From Methanothermobacter sp. (lineage in GTDB: Archaea > Methanobacteriota > Methanobacteria > Methanobacteriales > Methanothermobacteraceae), in the NCBI RefSeq assembly GCF_030055425.1, contig NZ_JASFYE010000006.1:45560-109559 (forward strand): DNA of 64,000 nt, given 5' to 3'. This document shows positions 41,815 to 51,739 of this stretch, in pieces. Below the pieces are notes generated by a model. The model saw only the letters and a program-made list of their open reading frames with translations. It had not been told where the DNA came from and made no database searches. The position numbers and the translations under genes are program-made. Numbering within the stretch: the stretch's first letter is position 1; the number at the start of each line of letters is the position of its first letter.

Positions 41815-43260
41815 TCAGGGGTCTCTGAGTCCATCTAAAAATCTTCTTTTGACCCTCTGGAAGTCCTCAAGTTTTTCATCTGTGAGGTACCTGTAGAGGA
41901 GCCTCATGCGGGGATTTTCACCTATGTAACTCCTTTTATCATTTAAGAATGTCCAGAAGAGGGAGTCCCAGACCCTGCACCAGTCACCCCTTGCATGGTC
42001 ACTCATCCTCAGGATGTAGTTTGATGATGATATGTAGGGCTTGGTTGCCATGAGGCCCCCATCAGCGTACTGGCTCATGCCATAGACATTGGGGACCATC
42101 ACCCAGTCGTAGGAGTCTATGAACATCTCCATGAACCAGCGATAAACATCATCAGGGTCTATGCCGAGGAGGAGCATGAGATTACCTATGACCATGAGGC
42201 GCTCGATGTGGTGGGTGTATCCACAGGTTAAAACCCTCCTTACTGCGGTATCATAGGGCTCAAGGCCCGTTCTGCCATGGTAAAGTTTATCTGTCAGTCT
42301 GCCACCGTGGTTAAAGAAGTTCCTGGTCCTCTGATAGGATCCCCTCAGGAGGTAAACTGCCCTTATGAACTCCCTCCAGCCCATAACCTGCCTCACAAAT
42401 CCCTCAACAGAATTGAGGGGGGCATCTGCAGATAGCGCTGCTTTCAGAACCTCCATGGGTGTTAGGAGGCAGATGTTGAGTGAGGAAGAGAGTACAGAGT
42501 GGAAGAGAAACGTCTCATCACGGGATATGAAATCCTGGTAGCTTCCAAAGTTCCTGAGCCTTTTTTCTATGAAATCCCTCAAAAATATCCGGGCTTCCCT
42601 GTGGGTTGTGGGGTAGTTGAAGTGTTCCATGAAACCAGGGTTATCAGAAAAGCGCTCGGTCACGTAACTCCTGGCTTCACGCACATAACTGTTTTCAGGC
42701 AGTTCTATGGGCCTGGGAATATTCATTCCCCGCGGCAGCCTCCTCCTGTTCTCCCTATCAAATGTCCATTTACCGCCCTTGGGCTTGAAGTTTTCCATGA
42801 GAATGGAGAGCCTCCTCCTCTCCCTTATGTAGAATGATGTGAGAAAGAACCTGCCATCCCTGAAGTAACTGTCCATGAGCCTCCTTCTGAAGATGAATGG
42901 CCCCTCAATCTCAACGAGTTCTGCGCCCGTTTCACTGCAGAGCCGCCTCAATCTCCTCTCAAGTTCATGGTCGAGGAGTTCCAGGGTGTAGACCTTCTCA
43001 TATCCCTCAAGGTGGTCCCTGAGGTACCCCATGTCAGGGTCCGGCGTGTAATCTATGTATCTGACATTCAGACCCCTTGATTTCAGGTGGTCATAATAGT
43101 AGCGCATGGTGGCCCTGTGAAGCAGGAGTTTGTTCTTATGGAACCTCAGGTTGAATACAGGGTCTCCAAAGAAGAGCTGGTCCTCCACCACAATGAAGTC
43201 TGATGTTTTCTCTGCAGCGGGATGACTCTCCATGAGGTGATGTGGAAAGACAACTGCCAT
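41815..43260 (-). CDS. Cryptochrome/photolyase-related protein (FeS-BCP/PhrB-like)
   Basis: About 481 residues from ATG 43260 (AGGGA upstream; ATG 43275 is an alternative). The N-terminal Rossmann-like part and the C-terminal helical domain with THHIERLMVIGNLMLLLGI, YDWVMVPNVYGMSQYADGG and TKPYISSSNYILRMS match deoxyribodipyrimidine photolyase-related proteins of the FeS-BCP group. Those enzymes carry a [4Fe-4S] cluster held by four Cys; here I can align only about two, C in LTCGYTHHI and C in DWCRVWDSLFW, so the cluster may be absent. Likely a UV (6-4) repair enzyme or light sensor. Confidence 0.85.
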   Translation of the reverse strand: MAVVFPHHLMESHPAAEKTSDFIVVEDQLFFGDPVFNLRFHKNKLLLHRATMRYYYDHLKSRGLNVRYIDYTPDPDMGYLRDHLEGYEKVYTLELLDHELERRLRRLCSETGAELVEIEGPFIFRRRLMDSYFRDGRFFLTSFYIRERRRLSILMENFKPKGGKWTFDRENRRRLPRGMNIPRPIELPENSYVREARSYVTERFSDNPGFMEHFNYPTTHREARIFLRDFIEKRLRNFGSYQDFISRDETFLFHSVLSSSLNICLLTPMEVLKAALSADAPLNSVEGFVRQVMGWREFIRAVYLLRGSYQRTRNFFNHGGRLTDKLYHGRTGLEPYDTAVRRVLTCGYTHHIERLMVIGNLMLLLGIDPDDVYRWFMEMFIDSYDWVMVPNVYGMSQYADGGLMATKPYISSSNYILRMSDHARGDWCRVWDSLFWTFLNDKRSYIGENPRMRLLYRYLTDEKLEDFQRVKRRFLDGLRDP

Positions 43261-43354
43261 AGATTTCCCTGGCATGTATAATATTATGTCAGGAGGTGTC
43301 TATAAATCTAAAAGTTTTTTAGGATGGCGTAACATAAACTGTTATGGTGTTTAT

Positions 43355-43711
43355 ATGGTTAAGTGGGGAGCTGTCATTACTGGATTCATACTTGCAGTTG
43401 TTTTTCCGATCATCCTTAGCCCTTTTATTGACCAGGCCTCTGTCCTTGGCTTGTTCCTTGCGGGTTTTGTTGTTGGCCTCATGGTGAGGGAAGGTGCCAC
43501 TGGTGGGTTCTGGAATGCCACGGTTGCCGGTGCCTTTGGCGGCATAGTCCTAGCGGTTCTCTTAACAATCTTTGGTGCCGTCCTTGGAGGATTCGGAGGG
43601 TTGTTCCTTGGTGCATTCGCCGGTCTCCTGCTTGTGGTGGTGCTCCTCTTTGTTTCAATGATCTTCATGGGTATCGGTGGCGCCATTGGGGGTTTCCTTG
43701 CCGGTGACTGA
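43355..43711 (+). CDS. Small membrane protein, DUF5518-like
   Basis: 118 residues from ATG 43355, with about three to four membrane helices rich in Gly, Ala, Val and Phe (AVITGFILAVVFPIILSPF; GIVLAVLLTIFGAVLGGFGG). It resembles DUF5518-type archaeal membrane proteins of unknown role. An upstream frame extension overlaps the divergent photolyase promoter. A seven-T run at 43719-43725 directly after the stop is a likely terminator. Confidence 0.75.
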   Translation: MVKWGAVITGFILAVVFPIILSPFIDQASVLGLFLAGFVVGLMVREGATGGFWNATVAGAFGGIVLAVLLTIFGAVLGGFGGLFLGAFAGLLLVVVLLFVSMIFMGIGGAIGGFLAGD

Positions 43712-43718
43712 TCATTAA

Positions 43719-43725
43719 TTTTTTT
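43719..43725 (+). terminator. Oligo-T terminator
   Basis: Seven consecutive Ts begin eight bases after the stop of the small membrane protein, fitting the T-run termination signal of archaeal RNA polymerase. Confidence 0.4.
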
Positions 43726-43759
43726 AATCCGTGATGAAGAACTGTGGCCATGCTGCCAT

Positions 43760-43812
43760 AGATAATAATTATCTACGAGTTATTACTATTTTTTAGGTGC
43801 TTCAGTAATAAC
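43760..43812. promoter_or_regulatory. Two inverted repeats upstream of the V4R gene
   Basis: AGATAAT-A-ATTATCT (43760-43774) is a perfect palindrome, and GTTATTAC (43779-43786) pairs perfectly with GTAATAAC (43805-43812). They lie directly before a TATA-like TTTAAATATTA (43818-43828) of the V4R gene, in operator position. Confidence 0.55.
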
Positions 43813-43858
43813 AAAGGTTTAAATATTATGAGATGATCTTTATTAAAAGGTGATGAAT

Positions 43859-44290
43859 ATGTATGATGTTGGAGACCTTGTGGCTGAAAGACCATCCCTT
43901 GGTACCATGACAGACATAAAACTGTTCAGGATACTGAGGTTCATGCCCTACTCCATCATAGGGGACGGAGCCAACGGTATCCTCTACAAGAGTGGTAAGG
44001 ACCTTGGACGGAGTATGGGACTGAAGAACGCTGATGAAGCTGTGAAATTCCTCCATGATAAACGTGTCGGTGAGCTTGAGATTCTTGAAAATAACCCCTA
44101 CCGCCTTAGGGTTGATGAGTGCCTAAGCTGTGCCGGGCTTCCTGCTTCAGGTAAGGCCCTCTGTCACTTTGAGGGTGGTCTACTTGCAGGAATACTCGAA
44201 TCAATGAGTGGGAGACCGGTTGACCTCCGTGAGGTGAGGTGCTGGGGCCTCGGTGACCGCACCTGTGAATTTGAGGAATTTGTGCGATAA
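43859..44290 (+). CDS. V4R (4-vinyl reductase) domain protein
   Basis: About 143 residues, almost wholly a V4R domain: GDGANGILYKSGKDLGRSMG, then the Cys-rich part CLSCAGLPASGKALCHFEGG and the ending VRCWGLGDRTCEFEEF. V4R domains bind small hydrophobic ligands or zinc and are used as sensors and in chlorophyll-related reductases; alone they are mostly sensors. ATG 43859 follows AGGTGATGAAT; GTG 43850 and ATG 43853 are alternatives. Two inverted repeats upstream suggest tight regulation. Confidence 0.85.
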   Translation: MYDVGDLVAERPSLGTMTDIKLFRILRFMPYSIIGDGANGILYKSGKDLGRSMGLKNADEAVKFLHDKRVGELEILENNPYRLRVDECLSCAGLPASGKALCHFEGGLLAGILESMSGRPVDLREVRCWGLGDRTCEFEEFVR

Positions 44291-44327
44291 CCACCACCCC
44301 ATTTATTGTTTCCCCTCATTAACACCT

Positions 44328-44440
44328 TCGGGTCTCGGTACAGGTCAGAAATACAGACACCTCTGGAACCAGAGTGCGGCCCAACAGGGTACAGTTTATT
44401 CACGACCCAGATACCGATACTCCGGAAAACTTATTTTAAA
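44328..44440 (+). ncRNA. Possible structured RNA or leader element
   Basis: A gene-free stretch with several stems: CTCTGG-AA-CCAGAG (44361-44374), extended to CA/TG with one bulged C; TCGGTA (44335-44340) with TACCGA (44412-44417); and the competing GGGTC (44330-44334) with GACCC (44404-44408). A TATA-like ATTTATTG at about 44301-44308 lies about 20 bases before it, and an A/T-rich tail follows. No tRNA or known riboswitch was recognised. Low confidence. Confidence 0.25.
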
Positions 44441-44561
44441 AATAAAAAAGATATAGGACTGTGTAATCTTATTGCTCACCTGATGGTATCAACTGAAAAT
44501 CCACCATGGAACTGACAGAGGGTAAACAAAGAAAACTATCCCCCATATAAGGAGAGTGAGA

Positions 44562-45080
44562 ATGCTAATAGGTGTTATATCAGATACACACATCCCTGAC
44601 AGGGCAGCTGAACTTCCTGAGGCGGTATTTGAGGCCTTCAGCGACGTTGAACTTATACTCCACGCCGGTGACCTGACCTCACCGGATGTTCTTAGTGACC
44701 TTGAAACCATTGCACCTGTTGAGTGCGTTCAGGGAAACATGGACCGCAGATATGGTGTAGACAACCCCAGATCAAGGTTATTTGAGATCGGAGCATACAG
44801 GGTGGGCCTCATACACGGGGAGGTCTACCCCCGTGGTGATACCCAGCAGCTGAGGTACCTGGGGCTCGAGCTTGGTGTGGATGTCCTCATAAGCGGACAT
44901 ACGCATCAGCCCTTCATAACCGAACTTGAGGACATGCTCCTCCTCAACCCTGGGAGCCCTACAGTGCCCCGCCTAACAGATCCAAGCGTCATGATCCTTG
45001 AAATTGACGGTGAAAAACTCGATGCCAGGATCATCAGGACAGGGGCGCCTGTCTGCAGATCACTGAACTTCCAGAGGTGA
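44562..45080 (+). CDS. YfcE-type metallophosphodiesterase
   Basis: 172 residues from ATG 44562 (AGGAG eight bases upstream; GTG 44556 is an alternative). Metal motifs are complete: [43 protein letters not shown]. The length and pattern match YfcE/MJ0936-type phosphodiesterases, which act on small phosphodiesters with Mn or Ni. It lies four bases before the RNA methyltransferase gene and is probably cotranscribed. Confidence 0.93.
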   Translation: MLIGVISDTHIPDRAAELPEAVFEAFSDVELILHAGDLTSPDVLSDLETIAPVECVQGNMDRRYGVDNPRSRLFEIGAYRVGLIHGEVYPRGDTQQLRYLGLELGVDVLISGHTHQPFITELEDMLLLNPGSPTVPRLTDPSVMILEIDGEKLDARIIRTGAPVCRSLNFQR

Positions 45081-45084
45081 ATCC

Positions 45085-45720
45085 ATGGGAAAACGATGGC
45101 AGGCTGAAAGAAAAAGGGACCACTACTACAAAAGTGCCAAGAGGGAGAACTACCGCTCAAGGGCATCCTACAAGTTACTGCAACTCAACAACCGCTACAA
45201 ACTGATAAGGAATGGTGACAGGGTCCTCGACCTCGGGGCAGCCCCCGGGGGATGGTCACAGGTCGCCCTTGAGAAGGTAGGTGAGGAGGGACTTGTGGTT
45301 GCAGTTGACCTCCAGAGGATAAAGGGTTTCCCCGCCGAGAACTTCAGGGCCATAATTGGGGACTTCACAGACCCTGCTATAAAGGAGAGGATAATTGAGG
45401 AGCTTGGTGGAAGGGCAGATGTGGTCATATCAGACGCTGCCCCATCCCTTTCAGGTATAAGGGACATCGACCATCTCCGCTCGGTGGATCTTGTTGAGAA
45501 TGTCCTTGATATAGCCTACAGGGTCCTTGAAAGGAAGGGGAACATCCTGATCAAGGCATTCCAGGGCCCCGAACTCGATAAAGTCATAAAGGAAATGAAA
45601 AAGGATTTCTGGAAACTCAAAACAACAAAACCAGCCTCATCAAGAAAGGCAAGCGCAGAGATGTACATTGTGGGCCAGGACTTCAAGGGTAGAAAGAAAT
45701 GGGAGAGAATCATCCATTAG
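45085..45720 (+). CDS. rlmE: RrmJ/FtsJ-family ribosomal RNA 2'-O-methyltransferase
   Basis: A 211-residue SAM methyltransferase of the FtsJ family, which methylates the 2'-OH of the 23S rRNA A-loop. The SAM motif is [14 protein letters not shown] near residue 49. The K-D-K-E tetrad is visible as K (near [10 protein letters not shown]), D in [12 protein letters not shown] in ILIKAFQGP and E in SAEMYIVGQ. Length and motifs are typical. It follows the phosphoesterase gene by four bases. Confidence 0.95.
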   Translation: MGKRWQAERKRDHYYKSAKRENYRSRASYKLLQLNNRYKLIRNGDRVLDLGAAPGGWSQVALEKVGEEGLVVAVDLQRIKGFPAENFRAIIGDFTDPAIKERIIEELGGRADVVISDAAPSLSGIRDIDHLRSVDLVENVLDIAYRVLERKGNILIKAFQGPELDKVIKEMKKDFWKLKTTKPASSRKASAEMYIVGQDFKGRKKWERIIH

Positions 45721-45770
45721 ATCAGCAGGGCTTCAAGGAAAAAGGAAATGAAAAAGAATCACCCATCAGC

Positions 45771-46205
45771 TCACATGAGTGCCCTCAGATCATTCAGGGC
45801 CTGTGAGGCAACCTGAAGCTGATACCTGGCTGTTTTTATGCGATCATCAACCTCAGATTTTGGTTTATTTGTCTCCAGGGCACTTTTAACATCATCAATC
45901 GCTGACTTGGCCTTCACAAGCTCTATCTCAGCATTCAGGTACGTCTTTGTCAGGTTATCGTTGTTCCTCTGGTAGACATCCTTTTTAACCGAGTCATACT
46001 GGACCTTCAGTGCCGAGTAATCGCTCTGGAGCTTTGCGAGTTCATCGTACTCGGCACCCTTCTCCACACTCCCAGATATGGCATCAGATACCGCATCGAC
46101 GCCTATATATGCAAATATCAGTATGGTCCCTGCTATGAGAAGCACTCCCAGAATTGATATGGTCATTGATGTTACCTTAAAGAGGTTTATCCTTGATCTC
46201 TTCAT
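45771..46205 (-). CDS. Membrane-anchored coiled-coil protein of unknown function
   Basis: 144 residues: an N-terminal membrane helix (about 12-34, VTSMTISILGVLLIAGTILIFA) followed by a long heptad-patterned helix (ELAKLQSDYSALKVQYDSVKK to ALNDLRALM). I do not recognise it. A TATA-like sequence is not clear. It is divergent from MCM across a ~100-base gap. Possibly an envelope-spanning or scaffold protein. Confidence 0.65.
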   Translation of the reverse strand: MKRSRINLFKVTSMTISILGVLLIAGTILIFAYIGVDAVSDAISGSVEKGAEYDELAKLQSDYSALKVQYDSVKKDVYQRNNDNLTKTYLNAEIELVKAKSAIDDVKSALETNKPKSEVDDRIKTARYQLQVASQALNDLRALM

Positions 46206-46308
46206 GATCTCACCTTACATTCAGTGACTGTGAAAAAAATCTTCATGTTCATAAGGGCTAGGTCACTCACTCAATTAAGGTTTTATAATGTCGTTATAAT
46301 ATACTTTC

Positions 46309-48309
46309 ATGATGAAAACCGTGGATAAGAGCAAGACACTCACAAAATTCGAGGAATTCTTTTCACTCAAGGAGTACAAGGACAGGGTGTTTGAGTCCAT
46401 AGAGAAGTACCCCAACGTCAGATCCATTGAAGTTGATTACCTTGACCTTGAAATGTTCGACCCCGACCTTGCAGACCTTCTAATTGAAAAACCAGACGAT
46501 GTGATAAGGGCCGCCCAGAAGGCCATAAGGAACATTGATCCCCTGAGGAAGAACGTGGACCTCAACATAAGGTTCAGTGGGGTCAGCAACGTCATACCCC
46601 TCCGGGAGCTCCGGAGTAAATTCATAGGTAAATTCGTTGCAGTTGACGGTATTGTAAGGAAAACAGATGAGATAAGGCCCAGGATAGTTAAGGCCGTCTT
46701 TGAGTGCAGGGGCTGCATGAGGCTCCATGAGGTCAGCCAGTCCACCAACATGATCACGGAGCCATCACTCTGCTCAGAGTGTGGCGGCAGGTCCTTCAGA
46801 CTCCTTCAGGACGAATCAGAGTTCCTGGACACCCAGACACTGAAACTCCAGGAGCCACTTGAGAACCTCTCAGGTGGTGAGCAGCCCCGCCAGATAACCG
46901 TCGTCCTTGAGGATGACCTGGTTGACACCCTCACCCCAGGGGACATCGTGAGGGTCACAGGTACACTGAGGACAGTCCGCGATGAGAGGACCAGACGGTT
47001 CAAGAACTTCATATATGGAAACTACACCGAGTTCCTTGAACAGGAGTTTGAGGAGCTCCAGATAAGTGAGGAGGACGAGGAAAAGATAAGGGAACTTGCA
47101 GCTGACCCCAACATATACGAGAAGATCATAAGGTCCACCGCACCATCAATACACGGTTACCGTGAGGTAAAGGAGGCCATAGCCCTTCAGCTCTTTGGGG
47201 GGACCGGGAAGGAGCTCGATGATAAGACCCGCCTCCGTGGGGACATACACATCCTCATAGTCGGGGACCCGGGTATAGGTAAGTCCCAGATGCTCAAGTA
47301 CGTGTCAAAGCTGGCCCCCAGGGGGATATACACAAGCGGTAAGGGTACCTCAGGGGTTGGGCTCACCGCCGCGGCTGTGAGGGATGAATTCGGTGGCTGG
47401 TCCCTTGAGGCCGGTGCCCTTGTCCTGGGAGATAAGGGTAACGTCTGTGTGGATGAACTGGATAAGATGCGTGATGAGGACCGTTCAGCCATCCACGAGG
47501 CACTGGAGCAGCAGACCATAAGCATAGCCAAGGCAGGTATAATGGCAACCCTCAACTCAAGGTGCTCTGTCCTGGCAGCCGCAAACCCAAAATTCGGGAG
47601 ATTCGACAGTTACAAATCAATTGCAGAGCAGATAGATCTTCCATCAACCATACTGTCACGTTTCGACCTGATATTCGTTGTGGAGGACAAACCCGACGAG
47701 GAGAAGGACAGGGAACTTGCAAGGCACATCCTGAAAACACATAAGGAGGACCACACCCCCTTTGAAATCGACCCAGAACTGCTGAGGAAGTACATAGCCT
47801 ATGCAAGAAAGAATGTGAGACCCGTGCTGACAGATGAGGCGATGCAGGTCCTTGAGGACTTCTACGTATCAATGAGGGCCAGCGCAGCCGATGAGGACTC
47901 GCCGGTCCCCATAACAGCAAGGCAGCTGGAGGCCCTTGTGCGACTCTCAGAGGCCAGTGCAAAGATAAAACTCAAGGAACACGTGGAGGCAGAGGACGCC
48001 AGGAAGGCCATAAAACTGTCCCAGGCATGCCTGAAACAGGTGGGGTACGACCCTGAGACCGGTAAGATAGACATCGACAAGGTTGAGGGGAGAACACCCA
48101 AATCCGAGAGGGACAAGTTCCGACTGCTAATTGAACTCATAAGGGAATACGAGGAGGACTACGGTGGGAGGGCACCCACCAATATTCTTATAACTGAGAT
48201 GATGGATAGATATAACGTGAGTGAGGAAAAGGTTGAGGAACTGATAAGGATCCTCAAGGACAAGGGCGCAATATTTGAGCCCGCCAGGGGATACCTTAAG
48301 GTGGTCTGA
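46309..48309 (+). CDS. mcm: Replicative DNA helicase MCM
   Basis: The ATP-driven hexameric 3'-5' helicase that unwinds DNA at replication forks. The 666 residues equal the known M. thermautotrophicus MCM. The N-terminal zinc site is C133-C136 and C155-C158, followed by the DNA-binding beta domain. Walker A is [10 protein letters not shown] at 319-328 with the catalytic K325, Walker B is VCVDELDKM, and the arginine finger region is LSRFDLIF. A winged-helix domain closes the protein. It begins a cluster with aIF2-beta, NMD3 and TyrS. Confidence 0.98.
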   Translation: MMKTVDKSKTLTKFEEFFSLKEYKDRVFESIEKYPNVRSIEVDYLDLEMFDPDLADLLIEKPDDVIRAAQKAIRNIDPLRKNVDLNIRFSGVSNVIPLRELRSKFIGKFVAVDGIVRKTDEIRPRIVKAVFECRGCMRLHEVSQSTNMITEPSLCSECGGRSFRLLQDESEFLDTQTLKLQEPLENLSGGEQPRQITVVLEDDLVDTLTPGDIVRVTGTLRTVRDERTRRFKNFIYGNYTEFLEQEFEELQISEEDEEKIRELAADPNIYEKIIRSTAPSIHGYREVKEAIALQLFGGTGKELDDKTRLRGDIHILIVGDPGIGKSQMLKYVSKLAPRGIYTSGKGTSGVGLTAAAVRDEFGGWSLEAGALVLGDKGNVCVDELDKMRDEDRSAIHEALEQQTISIAKAGIMATLNSRCSVLAAANPKFGRFDSYKSIAEQIDLPSTILSRFDLIFVVEDKPDEEKDRELARHILKTHKEDHTPFEIDPELLRKYIAYARKNVRPVLTDEAMQVLEDFYVSMRASAADEDSPVPITARQLEALVRLSEASAKIKLKEHVEAEDARKAIKLSQACLKQVGYDPETGKIDIDKVEGRTPKSERDKFRLLIELIREYEEDYGGRAPTNILITEMMDRYNVSEEKVEELIRILKDKGAIFEPARGYLKVV

Positions 48310-48346
48310 ATTTTCCATTACACACTTTTTACCGGAGGTATAGATT

Positions 48347-48754
48347 ATGGATGATTACGAAAAATTACTTGAAAGGGCCATAGAGCAGCTGCCCCCAGAA
48401 GTATTTGAAACAAAGCGTTTCGAGGTTCCAAAGGCGTACTCAGTTATACAGGGAAACAGGACATTCATACAGAACTTCAGGGAGGTCGCAGATGCCCTCA
48501 ACAGGGACCCCCAGCACCTTCTTAAATTTCTTCTAAGGGAACTGGGTACCGCAGGTAACCTTGAGGGTGGAAGGGCCATACTCCAGGGTAAATTCACCCA
48601 CTTTCTCATAAACGAGAGGATAGAGGACTACGTCAACAAATTCGTCATATGCCACGAATGCAACAGGCCAGATACAAGGATAATCAGGGAGGGGCGGATA
48701 TCCCTTCTCAAGTGCGAGGCATGCGGTGCCAAGGCGCCCCTCAAGAACGTCTAG
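48347..48754 (+). CDS. Translation initiation factor aIF2 beta subunit
   Basis: 135 residues, the beta subunit of the trimeric factor that brings initiator Met-tRNA to the ribosome. The alpha/beta core ([27 protein letters not shown]) is followed by the C-terminal zinc ribbon CHECNRPDT and [14 protein letters not shown] lies 13 bases upstream. It is 37 bases after MCM and 26 before NMD3, making one replication-translation operon. Confidence 0.96.
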   Translation: MDDYEKLLERAIEQLPPEVFETKRFEVPKAYSVIQGNRTFIQNFREVADALNRDPQHLLKFLLRELGTAGNLEGGRAILQGKFTHFLINERIEDYVNKFVICHECNRPDTRIIREGRISLLKCEACGAKAPLKNV

Positions 48755-48780
48755 AGAAGATAGAGGAGCAGCTATAGAAA

Positions 48781-49836
48781 ATGTTCTGTGTCAGATGCGG
48801 TAATTCTGATTCTGAATTATATGATGGACTCTGCAGGGACTGTTTCCTTGAGGACTACACCATCCTCAGCATACCCTCCAGAATAGAGGTTTATGTGTGC
48901 AGCCACTGCCATGCAAAGCTGATAAGTGGCCAGTGGGTGGACGAGGGCCTCCCTGAGGAGGAAATAGTATACAGGGCCCTTGAGGAGAATATCAGCTGGG
49001 AACCCCCTGTTGAAAACCCTGAAATCGAACTGGAAATAATACAGCAGAGGGGCACCATCTACCAGTGCCTGGTGGAGGTGGATGCTGAGGTCCTTGGAAG
49101 GATGGTGAGCCAGGAGTACGGGGTGGAGGTCCGCCTCACAAACACTGTCTGCCCGGCCTGCAGCAAACAGGCATCAGGCTACTACGAGGCTGTGATACAG
49201 TTAAGGGCCGATGGAAGGGAACTGGATGAATCAGAAATAGAAAGGGCTGACCTCACAGTTAAAAGGACCCTCCTGAAGCTATCAAGGAGGGATAAGCTGG
49301 CATACCTCCCCCAGAGGGTTGAGGTGAAGGAGGGGGTCGACTACTACATAGGATCCCATAAATCCGCCAGAAAGGTTGTAAGCGCCCTCAGGGAGGAACT
49401 CGGTGGCATTGCCAGTGAGTCACCACGGCTGATGGGGCAGGATAGGTCAAGCGGCAAGGGACTCTACAGGACATGGATTTCACTCAGACTCCCTGATTTC
49501 AGAAGAGGAGACTTCCTCCTGCACCAGGACCGAATGCTCACGGTGCTTGACCTCAGAAAGCGTGGTGTGAGTGTGAAGGACCTTGAGACCCGTGATGTGA
49601 AGAACATACTCTGGGGAGAATATGAAAATATTGACCTAGTTGCGAGGGCCAGTGATGTTAAGACAACCACAGTGACTGCAAGATCCCCTGGAAGGATACA
49701 GGTGCTTCACCCTGAAACATTTGAACCCGTGGACCTTGAAGCTGACAGTTACACATCAAAACTTGAGATAGGAGAACAGGTTCCTGTTATAGAAATTAAG
49801 AAGAGACTCTACATCATTGATGAGGCGGAGGAATGA
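48781..49836 (+). CDS. NMD3-like ribosome export/biogenesis factor
   Basis: A 351-residue archaeal NMD3 homologue. In eukaryotes NMD3 binds the 60S subunit for export; archaea lack a nucleus, so it likely acts in large-subunit maturation. The N-terminal half carries several CxxC pairs ([28 protein letters not shown]) for zinc; the C-terminal half is beta-rich. It overlaps the TyrS frame region, whose preferred start is five bases after its stop. Confidence 0.92.
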   Translation: MFCVRCGNSDSELYDGLCRDCFLEDYTILSIPSRIEVYVCSHCHAKLISGQWVDEGLPEEEIVYRALEENISWEPPVENPEIELEIIQQRGTIYQCLVEVDAEVLGRMVSQEYGVEVRLTNTVCPACSKQASGYYEAVIQLRADGRELDESEIERADLTVKRTLLKLSRRDKLAYLPQRVEVKEGVDYYIGSHKSARKVVSALREELGGIASESPRLMGQDRSSGKGLYRTWISLRLPDFRRGDFLLHQDRMLTVLDLRKRGVSVKDLETRDVKNILWGEYENIDLVARASDVKTTTVTARSPGRIQVLHPETFEPVDLEADSYTSKLEIGEQVPVIEIKKRLYIIDEAEE

Positions 49837-49840
49837 TCTG

Positions 49841-50800
49841 ATGGATGATACGCTCAACACCATAACACGTGATGTTCTTGAGGTCATAACACCCGATGAA
49901 CTGCTGGAGGTCCTTAAGAAGGATGAACCTGTTGTCTACACCGGCTATGAGCCCTCAGGTAAGGTTCATCTGGGACACGCCATAACCATAAGGAAACTGA
50001 GGGAAATGCAGGATGCCGGCTTCAGGGTCAAGATACTCCTTGCAGACTACCATGCATACCTCAATGGTAAGGGCAGCATGGAGCGGATAAGGGAGATGGC
50101 CGATTACAACAGAAAATGCTTCCTGGCACTTGGACTCTCCCCTGATAGGACCGAGTTCATCCTGGGTTCATCCTTCCAGACTCAGCCAGAGTACACAGAC
50201 CTGGTATACAGAATGGCCCTCATAACAACACTTCTTCGGGCCAGAAGGAGCATGGCCCAGATAACAAGGGAATCAGAGGACCACAAGGTTGCAGAGGTTA
50301 TCTACCCCCTCATGCAGGTCATCGACATGGTCTACCTTGATGTGGATGTGGCGCTGGGTGGAATGGAGCAGCGAAAGATACATATGCTGGCACGTGAGAA
50401 CCTCCCCAGGCTCGGTTTCGATGCTCCGGTATGCATACACACCCCACTGCTCCATGGGACCGACGGTTCAGAGAAGATGTCCTCCAGCAAGGGTAACTTC
50501 ATTGCAGTGGACGACTCCCCCGATGAGATAAGGGAAAAGGTGAAGGGGAGTTACTGTCCCATGGGGGAACTGGAGGGTAACCCCATCATCGAAATCGTGA
50601 AGTACTTTATAATGCCAGAATATGGCAGGATGACCATAAGGCGCCCTGAAAAATTCGGGGGCGACCTTGAACTGGACCTTGACGAACTCCTGAATACCTA
50701 CTCCAGTGGCGACCTTCACCCGCTGGATTTGAAGAATGCGGTCTCAGATTACCTTATTGAAATGCTGGGACCTGTAAGGGACTACATGGAAGGTGTTTAG
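49841..50800 (+). CDS. tyrS: Tyrosyl-tRNA synthetase
   Basis: 319 residues, the short archaeal form. The class I motifs are KVHLGHAI (HIGH-like) and KMSSSKGNF (KMSKS-like), with YTGYEPSG and [11 protein letters not shown] around the tyrosine pocket. ATG 49841 starts at [11 protein letters not shown]; the upstream extension overlaps NMD3. It directly abuts a small gene and completes the MCM-aIF2-beta-NMD3-TyrS block. Confidence 0.96.
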   Translation: MDDTLNTITRDVLEVITPDELLEVLKKDEPVVYTGYEPSGKVHLGHAITIRKLREMQDAGFRVKILLADYHAYLNGKGSMERIREMADYNRKCFLALGLSPDRTEFILGSSFQTQPEYTDLVYRMALITTLLRARRSMAQITRESEDHKVAEVIYPLMQVIDMVYLDVDVALGGMEQRKIHMLARENLPRLGFDAPVCIHTPLLHGTDGSEKMSSSKGNFIAVDDSPDEIREKVKGSYCPMGELEGNPIIEIVKYFIMPEYGRMTIRRPEKFGGDLELDLDELLNTYSSGDLHPLDLKNAVSDYLIEMLGPVRDYMEGV

Positions 50801-51010
50801 ATGCTGTACGACATGAGACTTCCGCCAGGTATAACACACACAACAATGGCTGAGATAATTGATGAATACGAGGTTGAACTGATACAGACAGACGATGGAC
50901 CCGTCCTGAGGGGTGAGCTGGAGGAACTTGAAAGGGCAAGGGAACGTATCCTTGAGTCCATCAGGAAGAGGATAGAGGAACTTGAGAACCCAGGGCCCCA
51001 GCAAAAATAA
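50801..51010 (+). CDS. Small coiled-coil protein of unknown function
   Basis: 69 residues starting immediately after the TyrS stop (TAGATG). The second half is a charged coiled coil (ELEELERARERILESIRKRIE). I do not recognise it. Translational coupling to TyrS is likely. It converges with the thymidylate kinase gene. Confidence 0.65.
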   Translation: MLYDMRLPPGITHTTMAEIIDEYEVELIQTDDGPVLRGELEELERARERILESIRKRIEELENPGPQQK

Positions 51011-51025
51011 TGCATTTCCCTGAAC

Positions 51026-51610
51026 TTATCTTATCCCATCAGAGCATATTCCAAGGTGGGGGGCGATTATCCTCCTTATATCTCTCTGGATGATGTTGAG
51101 CCCCCTCCCTGCATCAACAATGTAAAATTCATTTTTATCGGCGAGTTCAAGGTACCTCTCCCTGACACGTGAAAGAAATGAGGGATCCTCGAATTCATCG
51201 GTACCGCCACATCTCTCCATTGCCAGTTCAACATCAAGGTCAAGTAGTATAACTATATCAGGCTGTGGTGCAAACCTGTTTATCTCAGAAACCCATTCAG
51301 CAGGTTCCTGGTAAACCATGCTGGAATAGTAACACCTGTCGCTCACCACAACACTTCCACTCCATTCCCCCTCTATTTTGCCCCTGAGGGTCAGGCGGTC
51401 CGCAGCAAAGAGTAGTGCCAGCATCCTCTGCCCATCAGGGGTCCTAGCATCGGGACTGGAGAGCATCTCCCTTATGATGCCCCCTATCCTGGAGTCTGTT
51501 GGTTCCCTAACATTAAAGACCCTGTATCCGTTTTCCCTGAGCCACTCCGCGGTGAGGACGGAATGTGTCGTCTTACCTGACCCATCAATTCCCTCAAAGC
51601 ATATGTACAT
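51026..51610 (-). CDS. tmk: Thymidylate kinase
   Basis: It phosphorylates dTMP to dTDP. From ATG 51610 the protein has 194 residues: P-loop EGIDGSGKTTHS near residue 5, the DR(Y/H) motif VVSDRCYYSSMVYQ and the lid region EFEDPSFLSRVRERYLEL. The open frame continues 22 codons upstream but without a ribosome site. It is convergent with the TyrS operon. Confidence 0.93.
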   Translation of the reverse strand: MYICFEGIDGSGKTTHSVLTAEWLRENGYRVFNVREPTDSRIGGIIREMLSSPDARTPDGQRMLALLFAADRLTLRGKIEGEWSGSVVVSDRCYYSSMVYQEPAEWVSEINRFAPQPDIVILLDLDVELAMERCGGTDEFEDPSFLSRVRERYLELADKNEFYIVDAGRGLNIIQRDIRRIIAPHLGICSDGIR

Positions 51611-51739
51611 AGAGATTAATCTATCGCTGAAGGTAAAATATCTTCCCCTTGCGTTGAAATCATGACATGGAATCATAACATAAGTTTATAATGCTTTAGA
51701 TACAGAATTATACTATTAATTTTATTATAGAGGTGGAAC

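Noticed and set aside
44330..44420. tRNA gene
   Set aside because: No T-loop consensus and no 7-base acceptor stem.
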